Under the pieces are notes generated by a model, which ran no database searches, was not told where the DNA came from, and saw only the letters and a program-made list of their open reading frames with translations. Positions 34,640 through 42,585 of a stretch of 64,000 bases of DNA are shown piece after piece. Location: the NCBI RefSeq assembly GCF_052118625.1, contig NZ_JBQKGW010000003.1, positions 152,160 through 216,159 on the forward strand. The letters run 5' to 3'. Each line of letters opens with the position of its first letter. Positions within the stretch are counted from its first letter, which is position 1. The position numbers and the translations under genes are program-made. The DNA is from Porcincola sp945869225. GTDB lineage: Bacteria > Bacillota > Clostridia > Lachnospirales > Lachnospiraceae.

Positions 34640-35317
34640 ATGCCGAAAACAAGAATCATGGCGTTCACGTGGTCAACGCTGAAGAACCTCTTCTCCAAAC
34701 CGGCCACGAAAAACTATCCGGCAGAGCCGATCAGGTACCCTGAGAGAAGCCGCGGGCACATCGAGATTGACATCGAGGACTGCATTTCCTGCTCCATGTG
34801 TGCAAGAAGCTGTCCGACAGGTGCCATTACAGTCGACCGCAAGGAGCTGACATGGGCCATCAACCGGTTCGATTGTCTGGCATGCGGATACTGTGTGATC
34901 AAGTGTCCGAAGAAGTGCCTGCATCTCGTTCCGGGCTATCAGACACCGGAGGGCGAGAAGAAGGAGGTCTCCTTCCAGCGCCCGGCTCCGGCACCGAAGC
35001 CGGCAGCCGCTGCACCTTCCGCAGCGCCGAAGGCAGCGGGAGCTGCAGCAGCGGCTGGAAAGGCAACGCTGAAGGGCGACATCGTGACGATGGCGAACGG
35101 CAGGACGATGGATCTGTCGAAATTCCCGGCGGAGAAGAAGGCGGAGATTCTGAAAAAGCTCGGGCTCGATGCCGCGCCGGCTCCGAAGGCAGAGGCTGAG
35201 GGGAAGGCAGTACTGGATGGCGATATTGTCAGGCTGCCAAACGGCAAGACGATGGATCTGTCAAAACTGCCGGAGGCGAACCGTGAGAAGGTTCTCCAGA
35301 AGCTTGGATTAAAATAA
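34640..35317 (+). CDS. echF: Ech hydrogenase ferredoxin subunit F with a duplicated C-terminal motif
   Basis: ATG at 34640 after GAGGAG. Residues about 40-95 are a two-cluster ferredoxin domain (CISCSMCARSCP and CLACGYCVIKCP), the entry point for electrons from reduced ferredoxin. Typical EchF proteins end soon after. This one has 225 residues: an Ala/Pro-rich linker (about 112-142) and then two copies of a 33-residue unit at about 144-176 and 192-224. Each copy reads GDIV...NG.TMDLSK.P and ends K.LGL. The units are separated by a 15-residue Ala/Glu/Pro linker. The unit is unlike any cofactor domain I know and may be a small peptide-binding or scaffold module. Confidence 0.9.
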   Translation: MPKTRIMAFTWSTLKNLFSKPATKNYPAEPIRYPERSRGHIEIDIEDCISCSMCARSCPTGAITVDRKELTWAINRFDCLACGYCVIKCPKKCLHLVPGYQTPEGEKKEVSFQRPAPAPKPAAAAPSAAPKAAGAAAAAGKATLKGDIVTMANGRTMDLSKFPAEKKAEILKKLGLDAAPAPKAEAEGKAVLDGDIVRLPNGKTMDLSKLPEANREKVLQKLGLK

Positions 35318-35354
35318 GAAGACCCGCAGGGTCGGACGGCGGAGGGTTTGTTCG

Positions 35355-35576
35355 ATGTGTGTTGCAGCAGAAGGAACCGTCCTCTCTGTGAATGGCCGGG
35401 ATGCCGTCGTGGATTTCCATGGCAATGAAGTCACGGCGAAGTGCGGTCTTGTGCAGGTGAAGCCCGGAGACCATGTGCTGGTTCACGCGGGGTGTATCCT
35501 GCAGGTGCTTTCGCAGAAGGAACAGGAGGAAATGACCGACCTGTCGGCGCTTTTCGCCGAGGTTGGTGCATACTGA
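35355..35576 (+). CDS. hypC: Hydrogenase maturation chaperone HypC
   Basis: ATG at 35355; the 73-residue protein starts Met-Cys, the family hallmark, since Cys2 binds the Fe(CN)2CO group and the immature large subunit. The small beta-barrel (GTVLSVNGRDAVVDFHG, VKPGDHVLVHAGCILQVL) is complete. HypC works with HypD to assemble the iron part of the [NiFe] site. It follows echF by 37 bases in the same direction. Confidence 0.93.
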   Translation: MCVAAEGTVLSVNGRDAVVDFHGNEVTAKCGLVQVKPGDHVLVHAGCILQVLSQKEQEEMTDLSALFAEVGAY

Positions 35577-35750
35577 AGTGGATGAGAGCCCGCGGGGAAA
35601 ACCTGCGGGCTTCCGTGTCTGGCAAAGTTTCAGAACATGAGTCTCATTGGCGAGAGCGCCGGAATGGCATGGCAGTCCGTATCCGGGAGGCTGGACAAGG
35701 CCTGCTTCAGCAGGCGCGGGCAAAAACGGCGGAAAAGAAAGATATGGAGC

Positions 35751-36824
35751 ATGATGGAGAAGAAGAATGCAGAGCTGCTCAGGACCATTACAGAGTATCT
35801 CAAAAATTATGACGGACCGGAGCTTCGGATCATGGAGGTCTGCGGAAGCCATACGGGAGCGATCGCAAAGTACGGGATTCCGCAGCTGCTGTCGGACAGA
35901 ATCCACCTGATTTCAGGTCCAGGCTGCCCGGTCTGCGTGGCACCGTCCGCCTATATTGACCGCATGATCGAGCTGTCCCTGCAGCCGGATGTGATCGTCA
36001 CGACCTTCGGGGATCTGCTCCGGGTGCCGGGAAGCCGGGAATCTCTCAGCGAGGCGAAGGGACGCGGCGCAAAGGCAAGAATGGTCTATTCTCCATTCGA
36101 CACCATCACCCTGGCAAAGAAGGATCCGGCGCATACTTATGTCTTCGCGGCGCTTGGTTTTGAAACGACGGCGCCTGTCTATGCGCTGATGGCCAGACAG
36201 GTGCTCGAAGACGGACTTTCGAATGTAAAGCTTCTGACAGCGGTCAAGACAATGCCGGCGGTCATCAGAGCCCTGATGGACAGCGGGGCACCGGTCAACG
36301 CATTCCTGGCGCCGGGCCATGTGTCTGTCGTGACCGGCAGCCGGATCTGGGAACCGCTGGCCGAGCGGTACAAAATTCCATTTGCCGTCGCAGGGTTCCA
36401 GGGCATCGAGATTCTCGAGGCGCTTTATGGAATTGCGCGGTGGGCAGGCGAACGGTCGGGAGGGAAAGTCATGAACTTTTATCCGTCCGTTGTCAGCAGA
36501 GCCGGCAATGAGGAGGCGCAGGCCCAGATCCGGGAGGTGTTTGAACCGGTATCAGCCGTGTGGCGCGGAATCGGAGAAATTGAGGGATCCGGACTGGCGC
36601 TCCGGGGACCCTATACGGCACTGGATGCAGGGAGCCGCGGCCTGAACAGAGACGTCCGGAAAAACAAGGCATGCAGGTGCGGGGAGGTTCTGTGCGGGAA
36701 GATTCCGCCGACAGCCTGCCCGCTGCACGGCAAGGTCTGCACGCCGCTGACTCCGCAGGGTGCCTGCATGGTGTCTCCTGAGGGCAGCTGCCGCACGTGG
36801 TTTGAAGGCGGCCGGAAACGGTAA
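35751..36824 (+). CDS. hypD: Hydrogenase maturation protein HypD
   Basis: The frame is open from 35637, but similarity starts at MMEKKNAELL, so ATG 35751 (or 35754) is used; a GGAG lies close upstream. The 357-residue protein has the HypD signatures: MEVCGSHTGAI near residue 28, SGPGCPVCVAP near 58, FAALGFETTAP near 132 and a C-terminal iron-sulfur set of cysteines in CRCGEVLCG and CPLHGKVCTP. HypD carries the 4Fe-4S cluster and, with HypC, is the scaffold where CN and CO ligands are added to iron. Confidence 0.94.
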   Translation: MMEKKNAELLRTITEYLKNYDGPELRIMEVCGSHTGAIAKYGIPQLLSDRIHLISGPGCPVCVAPSAYIDRMIELSLQPDVIVTTFGDLLRVPGSRESLSEAKGRGAKARMVYSPFDTITLAKKDPAHTYVFAALGFETTAPVYALMARQVLEDGLSNVKLLTAVKTMPAVIRALMDSGAPVNAFLAPGHVSVVTGSRIWEPLAERYKIPFAVAGFQGIEILEALYGIARWAGERSGGKVMNFYPSVVSRAGNEEAQAQIREVFEPVSAVWRGIGEIEGSGLALRGPYTALDAGSRGLNRDVRKNKACRCGEVLCGKIPPTACPLHGKVCTPLTPQGACMVSPEGSCRTWFEGGRKR

Positions 36825-36924
36825 ACAGGATTCGGAAACAGGCCGGAAAGAAGCTTCCCGCATCAGATGGCGGCAGATGCAGGCGGCACAAAGGCGGGTT
36901 CAACAGGTAGAAAGCAGGGATCAG

Positions 36925-37959
36925 ATGAGCGGCAGAGTAGCAATGGTACACGGCAGCGGCGGAAAAGCAACGGGAGAGCTGATTGACCAGATCTTCGCCT
37001 CGGAGTTTCAGGATCAGACACTGGATGAAATGGAGGACAGCGCGCTTGTCGCGGGCTGCGGGAGACTCGCGCTCACGACCGACAGCTTTGTCGTGACGCC
37101 GGTGAAATTCCGGGGAGGAGACATCGGGCGTCTGGCGGTCTGCGGAACAGTGAATGATCTTCTGATGCGGGGGGCGGTTCCGAAATATCTGACATGCGGC
37201 TGGATTCTGGAGGAGGGGACGGAGATCGACCTGGTCCGGGAAATGGCGCACTCGATGGCGGAAACAGCACGGGAGGCCGGAATCCGGATTGTGGCCGGCG
37301 ACACGAAGGTGATTGACGGAAGCATTGCGGAGAAGAGCGCAGGGGATGCAGCGGGAAAATACGCGGGCGGGATCCTGATCAATACAGCCGGTGTCGGGTT
37401 TGTACCGGAGGGGGTCAGTATTTCTGCGCGGAATGCGCGAAGTGGCGATGCGATCCTGGTTTCAGGAACCATGGGCGATCACCACGCAGCCATCCTGTCG
37501 GAGCGGATGAGCATCCGGACAGATATTGAGAGCGACAATGCGCCGCTGACAGAGATTGTCTCAGCGCTCGTGCAGTCAGACCTTCATATCCATACGCTCC
37601 GCGATATTACCCGCGGCGGACTGGCGACCGTTTTAAAGGAGCTGGCAGAGACCTCCGGACGGACATTTGAAATTGAGCAGGAGAAGATCCCGGTGACGGC
37701 AAAGGTGCAGGACTTCTGCAGTCTGCTTGGCCTGGATCCTTTGTACATGGGCAATGAGGGGAAGCTTGTCTGCATCCTTCCGGCCGAAGAAGCGGAGGAA
37801 GCACTTCGGCTGATCCGCAGCTGCCGCTATGGCGCAGGGGCCGTGAAGGTTGGGGAAGTCACCGGCGATGAGCCGGGCATCCTGGTCATGAAGACAGAGA
37901 TCGGCGGAAAACGCCTGCTGGATGTCCTGCAGGGAGAGGGGCTGCCGCGGATCTGCTGA
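36925..37959 (+). CDS. hypE: Hydrogenase maturation protein HypE
   Basis: ATG at 36925 follows GCAGGGA; the frame is open back to 36760 inside hypD. The 344-residue protein has the AIR-synthase fold: N-terminal MVHGSGGKATGELI, FRGGDIGRLAVCGTVNDLLMRGA, DITRGGLATVLKELA and the C-terminal PRIC whose last cysteine carries the carbamoyl/cyano group. HypE dehydrates the thiocarbamate made with HypF to give the CN ligand of the [NiFe] site. HypF itself is not in this window. Confidence 0.95.
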   Translation: MSGRVAMVHGSGGKATGELIDQIFASEFQDQTLDEMEDSALVAGCGRLALTTDSFVVTPVKFRGGDIGRLAVCGTVNDLLMRGAVPKYLTCGWILEEGTEIDLVREMAHSMAETAREAGIRIVAGDTKVIDGSIAEKSAGDAAGKYAGGILINTAGVGFVPEGVSISARNARSGDAILVSGTMGDHHAAILSERMSIRTDIESDNAPLTEIVSALVQSDLHIHTLRDITRGGLATVLKELAETSGRTFEIEQEKIPVTAKVQDFCSLLGLDPLYMGNEGKLVCILPAEEAEEALRLIRSCRYGAGAVKVGEVTGDEPGILVMKTEIGGKRLLDVLQGEGLPRIC

Positions 37960-37991
37960 GAAAGCAAGGCAGCGATCGGAGAGAATCGTAC

Positions 37992-38366
37992 ATGCATGAG
38001 ATGAGTACAATTGTAAGGATGGTGAACCTGGCCTGCGAGACGGCCCGGAGGGAGGGCGGCGGAAGGCTCAGATCGCTTTCCATCCGCGTCGGGGCGATGA
38101 CGGGAATTCTGCCCTGTTATCTGGAAAAGTATTTCCCGGAGGCATCGAAGGGGACCCCGGCGGAAGGCGCCGTACTGAAGATTACCGAGGTGCCTGTCAC
38201 CGTCTCCTGCATGGATTGCGGAACCGTTTATGAACCGGAGAAGACACCCGGACGCCGATGCCCGAGGTGCGGGAGCATCCGCGGGCATGTGCAGACAGGC
38301 CGGGAGCTGGTGCTGGATCAGATTGAACTGGAGGAGGCGCCGCAGGAGGCCGGAGGAGACTTGTGA
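37992..38366 (+). CDS. hypA: Hydrogenase nickel-insertion protein HypA
   Basis: ATG at 37992. The 124-residue protein opens MHEMSTI, where His2 and Glu3 take part in nickel binding, and has a zinc site of two CxxC pairs, CMDC near residue 75 and CPRC near 93. HypA delivers nickel to the large subunit, normally with the GTPase HypB. No hypB gene is present in the operon. The C-terminus is a short acidic tail. Confidence 0.93.
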   Translation: MHEMSTIVRMVNLACETARREGGGRLRSLSIRVGAMTGILPCYLEKYFPEASKGTPAEGAVLKITEVPVTVSCMDCGTVYEPEKTPGRRCPRCGSIRGHVQTGRELVLDQIELEEAPQEAGGDL

Positions 38367-38431
38367 ACAGACAGGCCGGAAGGTGATTCCTGCGCGATGG
38401 CAGATTGAATCAACAGAAAGGTGGTATGAAG

Positions 38432-38968
38432 ATGGCTGAGACAAATGTTGTACTGGACGCAATCAGATCCCGCAGGAGCTGCAGGGCGTACAAGAGCGAG
38501 ATGGTACCGAAGGAGCTGATCGAGACGGTTGCCGAAGCGGGAACCTGGGCAGCCACGGGGATGGGCAGACAGTCCCCGGTGATCGTGGCAGTGACCGACA
38601 AGGCGGTCCGGGATGAGCTGTCAGAAATGAATGCTAAGATCATGGGAACAACATCCGACCCGTTTTACGGCGCGCCGGTGATTCTGATCGTGCTGGCGCT
38701 AAAGAAGCGTCCGACCCATGTCTACGATGGCAGCCTTGTTCTCGGCAACATGATGCTTGCGGCGGAATCGCTCGGGCTCGGGAGCTGCTGGATCCACAGG
38801 GCAAAAGAGGAGTTTGAGAGCGAGGAAGGAAAGAAGATCCTGGAGAAGGCCGGCGTGAACGGCGATGAATATGAAGGCATCGGTCATCTGGCACTTGGAT
38901 ATCCTTCGTATGAAGAAAAGCCGAAGGCTGCACCGCGCAAGCCAGGCTACGTAAAGTGGGTGGATTGA
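38432..38968 (+). CDS. Nitroreductase-family flavoprotein
   Basis: ATG at 38432 is seven to eight bases after AAAGGTGG; the ATG at 38426 is too close. The 178-residue protein has the FMN-binding features: AIRSRRSCRAYKSE near residue 12, TWAATGMGRQSPVIVAV near 40 and GSCWIHRA near 119 in the ribityl-phosphate region. Members reduce quinones, nitro compounds or enones with NAD(P)H. It lies in line with the hyp genes (65 bases after hypA) and might be co-transcribed, but no role in hydrogenase maturation is known for the family. Confidence 0.88.
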   Translation: MAETNVVLDAIRSRRSCRAYKSEMVPKELIETVAEAGTWAATGMGRQSPVIVAVTDKAVRDELSEMNAKIMGTTSDPFYGAPVILIVLALKKRPTHVYDGSLVLGNMMLAAESLGLGSCWIHRAKEEFESEEGKKILEKAGVNGDEYEGIGHLALGYPSYEEKPKAAPRKPGYVKWVD

Positions 38969-38978
38969 CCGCAGCAGG

Positions 38979-39377
38979 TCAGGAAAAGGGAAGGTCGCGG
39001 GTGAAGTACCGCTCCATGAGCTGCTTTACCTGCTTGTCGGCCTCCTTTACAAAGGCATCGTAGGTATCGAGGAGCCACTGCCCCTCCTCTGTGAGCCGGC
39101 TGCCGCCGCCGCCCTCGCCGCCGGCAGCCGGGCGGGTCAGCTTTGCGCCGCAGATCTGCTCGGCACGCCGCACGTGCGTCCAGGCCTTGCTGTAGGACAT
39201 CTCCATCGCAGCGGCAGCCTGGCGGAGGGAGCCGAGCCGCTCTACGCCGTGCAAAAGCTCGGCAAGCCCCGGCCCCATGATGAAAGTCCGCACCTCGCCC
39301 GTCTTCTTGTCCCGCAGGGAAAGCTTGTAGGATGTCTTGCAGGACAGGATCGAAGAGGAAAGTTCTGTTTCTACCAT
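38979..39377 (-). CDS. ModE-like winged-helix regulator without a molybdate domain
   Basis: Reverse strand, ATG at 39377. The 132-residue protein is the LysR-type HTH domain of ModE repressors: RTFIMGPGLAELLHGVERLGSLRQAAAAMEMSYSKAWTHVRRAE, then KLTRPAAGGEGGGGSRLTEEG, the characteristic Gly-rich wing. Full ModE has two molybdate-binding TOBE domains after this; here only about 40 helical residues follow, so it cannot bind molybdate the usual way. It lies 36 bases downstream of modA in the same operon. Confidence 0.88.
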   Translation of the reverse strand: MVETELSSSILSCKTSYKLSLRDKKTGEVRTFIMGPGLAELLHGVERLGSLRQAAAAMEMSYSKAWTHVRRAEQICGAKLTRPAAGGEGGGGSRLTEEGQWLLDTYDAFVKEADKQVKQLMERYFTRDLPFS

Positions 39378-39413
39378 ATCAGATGAATCCTTTCCGGGAA
39401 GCGGAGGCAGGAT

Positions 39414-40319
39414 TCATGTCTCATCCGGCAGGCCTTCTGTTTCCTGCCCGTTCTCATCAGATACAGGAGCGAATCCTACTTCCTCGAACACCTTCTGTGC
39501 TTCCGGCGTCTGCAGCCAGGCCAGGAAGGCCTTTGCCTCGTCCGGATGTGTACTGCCCTTCAGAACGGCAGCCGGGTAGATTACCTGACCACACATATCT
39601 GCGTCGGCGGTATCGACAACGGTCAGACCGGCGCTGAAGGCGTCTGTCTGATATATGATACCACAGTCGACCGAGGCTTCGGAGAGCTGAACGGTAACTT
39701 CCTTGACATTTGAGCCGTACGTGATGCAGCCCTCTGACGCAAGCTGGTCCTCCTGAAGCCCGTAGTATGCGAGAATCTTCTGCGTGTACTGGCCGACGGG
39801 CACATCGCTGTTTCCCATCGCAAGCAGGACAGAGCCCTTCTTCAGGTCATCCGCCAGGTCGTCAAAACTCTGGATTTTCTTCGGATTCCCGTCCGGAACG
39901 GCAAGGGCAACCTTGTTCTCCAGCAGATCGACGCGTGTGCCGGCCAGAAGCTCGTCGTTCCCGTCCGGATTCGTGTCAGGCGCGGCATCCCTGTCCAGCT
40001 CATTCATCTGTTTCTGGGCGGCGGACAGAAAGATATCACAGCCCGAGCCTTCCAGAATCTGGGTCTTCAGTGTTCCGGACGAATCAAAATTGAAGGAAAT
40101 GGAAATGCCCGGATTTTCCTTCTGATAGTCGGCGGCCAGCTTTGTAAGCGTCTCGGTCAAAGATGCCGCCGCAAACACGGTCAGCTCCGTCTCCCGGGTA
40201 CTGTGTCCGCTCTCCGGAGATCCTTCTGTCTCCCCTGCCGCTGCCGGCAGCACACAGCCGGAAGCAAGTGCCGCGCAGAGCAGAATGGATCCGGCCGTCC
40301 TTCTCCAACGTTTCCGCAT
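39414..40319 (-). CDS. modA: Molybdate-binding lipoprotein ModA
   Basis: Reverse strand, ATG at 40319, with AGGAGG upstream. The 301-residue protein has a signal peptide with a plausible lipobox (ALASGC) and then the ModA fold: LTVFAAASLTETLTKLA, SFNFDSSGTLKTQI with the Ser residues that contact the oxyanion, GSGCDIFLSAAQKQMNEL, and VDCGIIYQTDA near the end. It would capture molybdate or tungstate outside the membrane. ModB (permease) and ModC (ATPase) are not next to it, which is unusual. The gene is followed by a ModE-like regulator and preceded by a ModE-type box. Confidence 0.9.
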   Translation of the reverse strand: MRKRWRRTAGSILLCAALASGCVLPAAAGETEGSPESGHSTRETELTVFAAASLTETLTKLAADYQKENPGISISFNFDSSGTLKTQILEGSGCDIFLSAAQKQMNELDRDAAPDTNPDGNDELLAGTRVDLLENKVALAVPDGNPKKIQSFDDLADDLKKGSVLLAMGNSDVPVGQYTQKILAYYGLQEDQLASEGCITYGSNVKEVTVQLSEASVDCGIIYQTDAFSAGLTVVDTADADMCGQVIYPAAVLKGSTHPDEAKAFLAWLQTPEAQKVFEEVGFAPVSDENGQETEGLPDET

Positions 40320-40352
40320 CGTGAAACCTCCTCTCTGAACGTGTGTACAATG

Positions 40353-40376
40353 CGTTATTCTTTGAAAAATATAACG
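40353..40376. promoter_or_regulatory. ModE-type operator
   Basis: CGTTATTCT-N6-AATATAACG is an inverted repeat close to the ModE consensus (CGTTATATA and TATATAACG half-sites, from memory). It lies at the modA transcription start and covers the -35 of the opposite gene. Confidence 0.6.
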
Positions 40377-40389
40377 ATGGCTTTATTAT
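40362..40389 (+). promoter_or_regulatory. Promoter of the TerB-domain gene
   Basis: TTGAAA (40362-40367) and TATTAT (40384-40389), 16 bases apart. It overlaps the modA promoter on the other strand and the ModE-type box. Confidence 0.55.
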
Positions 40390-40413
40390 AGAGAATGCGT
40401 CCGCGTTTTGCAA
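40385..40413 (-). promoter_or_regulatory. Promoter of modA
   Basis: Read on the reverse strand: TTGCAA (40413-40408) and TATAAT (40390-40385), 17 bases apart. Confidence 0.75.
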
Positions 40414-40465
40414 GACGGATCTCTGCGGATCCGGGGCTTGCCGGGACCGCTTCTGCAGGGCTACA

Positions 40466-41995
40466 ATGGCTGGAGCGTCAGAAGAAGAGGAGGATGCAGA
40501 CAGAATGCAGGGCGATGACAATCCGATCTACAGGGATGTGCCGATTCCGGCCAGAAACCGCGAAAGTCTTCACCTGCGGCATCCTGAAGAAGACAGCAGG
40601 GGACAGACCCGGCCTGTGCGTGAACATACAGTGCAGAGCAGGGAACAGAGGCGCATGATCCTGGAGGGCAGAACGCCGGATCTGCAGCGTGTTTTCCCGG
40701 GAAACGGAAAACAGGAGCGGTCGTATCTGGAGACAGTGAACTTCTGGCGCGGGCGGATGCGTGAAATACTGAGTCCGGACAGAAAGGAACCGGCAGAAGA
40801 AGGGTTCCGGATCCTGAAAAGTATGGGGGATGCGGACGCTGGCTGGAACGGGGAGCCGGTTTTCGACCCGGACAGCATCCGGACAGTTCTGCAATACTAT
40901 GTCATCACGGCGGATCTTCCAAGGTCGTATGTAGCGGAGGTTTTTGAGAAGGAAATCGCGGAGGATGAGCGGATTCTTGCGCTGATGCTGTACCAGGAAG
41001 CGGAAACAGACCAGCTCTATCAGTCCATATCCGAGTTTGGCAGGTACAGGGGAAACAGGTCAGCGTTCTTCCGGGCACACGAGGAGGATATGAAGGCGGT
41101 GCTTGTGCGCGTCTACCGTGCCTGGGCGGATGCGTACCAGTCAGAGCATGGCCGTGCGCTCGCGGACGAGCTGGCTGGAAAGAGTGATACGAGACCCTGG
41201 CTGCTGAGCCGGGTCCGATCCGGGGAATGTGCGGCGGCGGACCGGAAAAAGGACCGCATCTTTCTTGTGGATCCGCTTCTGGTCTACTGGTGCCGGCGGG
41301 GAAACTGGACCATCACGCAGTATTTCCCGAGGCTGTTCGGGAGCAGACTTCTTCAGAAAACGCTGGGGGAGGTCTGCAGGGAGACGGAGCGGCAGATGAG
41401 AGCGGCAGCCAGGTATCGGAACTTGAAGCCGGGTACGCTGGACGAGAAGCTGAGTCAGCTGGTGGAGCAGACGGTTCAGGCGTATCTCAGAGAACGAGCC
41501 GGGGAGCAGGAGACGGCTGCCAGACAGGAGATCCGGCTCGATCTCGGGAAGCTCAGCGGGATCCGCTCAGATGCGGATTATACGAGAGATCAGCTTCTTG
41601 ATGGCATCGAGGATGAAACAGATGCGCCTGATGCCGCGCTGACATCCGCTCTCCCATCAGAGCTGCCCGTCTCTGCACCACAGCTGCACCGCGTGCCAGA
41701 GCAGACGGCACAGTCATACGGAACCACTTCGGAAAAGCCCGGGCTGCGCCGCGTGCCTCCTCAGACGGCCTTCGGGCTGTCTGAGGAGGAAACTGACATT
41801 CTGCGCATGCTCCTTGCAGGGGAGAATCCTGTTTCCTACATCAGAGCGCACCATCTGTATCCGGCTGTCGTTGCGGATTCCATCAATGAAAAGCTGTTTG
41901 AAGAAATCGGAGACTCGGTTGTGGAGGAGGAGGACGGGAGCCTTTCGCTGATCGAGGACTACCTCACAGATCTGCAGGCTCTTCTGCCGCAATAA
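40466..41995 (+). CDS. TerB-N/TerB-C domain protein
   Basis: Start taken at ATG 40466 (weak GCAGGG upstream); ATG 40505 after AGGAGG is a good alternative. The roughly 509-residue soluble protein has a disordered start, a central alpha-helical region (residues about 90-360, with FLVDPLLVYWCRRGNWTITQYFPRLFGS) like the TerB-N domain, and a C-terminal TerB-C domain at about 425-509 (LSEEETDILRMLLAGENP, INEKLFEEIGDSVVEEEDG, LIEDYLTDLQALL). Despite the name, such proteins in Bacillota are not shown to confer tellurite resistance and often accompany ATPase/helicase stress modules. Divergent from modA and sharing its control region. Confidence 0.78.
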   Translation: MAGASEEEEDADRMQGDDNPIYRDVPIPARNRESLHLRHPEEDSRGQTRPVREHTVQSREQRRMILEGRTPDLQRVFPGNGKQERSYLETVNFWRGRMREILSPDRKEPAEEGFRILKSMGDADAGWNGEPVFDPDSIRTVLQYYVITADLPRSYVAEVFEKEIAEDERILALMLYQEAETDQLYQSISEFGRYRGNRSAFFRAHEEDMKAVLVRVYRAWADAYQSEHGRALADELAGKSDTRPWLLSRVRSGECAAADRKKDRIFLVDPLLVYWCRRGNWTITQYFPRLFGSRLLQKTLGEVCRETERQMRAAARYRNLKPGTLDEKLSQLVEQTVQAYLRERAGEQETAARQEIRLDLGKLSGIRSDADYTRDQLLDGIEDETDAPDAALTSALPSELPVSAPQLHRVPEQTAQSYGTTSEKPGLRRVPPQTAFGLSEEETDILRMLLAGENPVSYIRAHHLYPAVVADSINEKLFEEIGDSVVEEEDGSLSLIEDYLTDLQALLPQ

Positions 41996-42001
41996 AAAGC
42001 A

Positions 42002-42030
42002 TTGACAGAAGGAGCCGGCAGACGTATGAT
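42002..42030 (+). promoter_or_regulatory. Promoter of the MarR-ABC exporter operon
   Basis: TTGACA (42002-42007) and TATGAT (42025-42030), 17 bases apart, close to perfect consensus. Confidence 0.85.
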
Positions 42031-42069
42031 ACGTATCACCGTTAATATTTAACACTGATAATATTTAAC
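42027..42069 (+). promoter_or_regulatory. Operator cluster: perfect palindrome and two AT-rich repeats
   Basis: TGATACGTATCA (42027-42038) is a perfect palindrome on the -10 and start site. TAATATTTAAC occurs at 42043-42053 and again at 42059-42069, and each copy is nearly symmetric (GTTAA/TTAAC). The arrangement suits repression by the downstream MarR protein. Confidence 0.6.
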
Positions 42070-42108
42070 GGAGATAATAGTTGTTAAAACATGTAAAGGA
42101 GGACCGTT

Positions 42109-42585
42109 TTGAATCAGCTGGAAGAAGAACTGCTGCGGACGCTGCATCAGTTCCCGAAGCTGCGCTCAGAGTTCAGCATCCCCGGAATCAGCAGAGGAAA
42201 ACTGATGCTGATGAGTGCCGCGTGGGAGATCAGCCAGGGGGACGCTTCGCGCGGAATCCGGGTGAGCGAGCTGGTTGCCAGGCTGGAGATCCCGGCATCG
42301 GGCGTCTCACGGCTTTTAAAGGGACTCGAGGAGGACGGCATCCTGAAGCGCAGTCTTGACCCGAAGGATCGGAGAACCACCCTTGTGACATTTACGGAGG
42401 AAGGGGTGGATACGATGCGGAAGTGTATCGTCATGGTCGGGGACATGCTGGACAGCATCATCGCCGGGATGGGGGAGGAGAAGGTGCAGGCGCTCTGCAG
42501 CCTGCTGGATGAGCTGTACAGCCTGTCTGCCAGCGTGCTCCGTGCACAGGAGAAGAAAGGCTTTCTGAAGAGGGAAACAGAATGA
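42109..42585 (+). CDS. MarR-family transcriptional regulator
   Basis: TTG start at 42109, six bases after AAAGGAGG. The 158-residue protein has the MarR winged helix: a first dimerisation helix, then RGIRVSELVARLEIPASGVSRLLKGLEEDGILKR and the wing DPKDRRTTLVTFTEEG, and C-terminal dimerisation helices. MarR proteins repress efflux genes until a drug or metabolite binds. It is coupled by an ATGA overlap to the first exporter subunit, and palindromes in its own promoter point to autoregulation. Confidence 0.92.
   Translation: MNQLEEELLRTLHQFPKLRSEFSIPGISRGKLMLMSAAWEISQGDASRGIRVSELVARLEIPASGVSRLLKGLEEDGILKRSLDPKDRRTTLVTFTEEGVDTMRKCIVMVGDMLDSIIAGMGEEKVQALCSLLDELYSLSASVLRAQEKKGFLKRETE

Noticed and set aside
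40466..41995. Tellurite resistance locus because of TerB domains
   Set aside because: None of the other ter genes (terC, terD, terZ) is present; the domain name alone does not support the phenotype.
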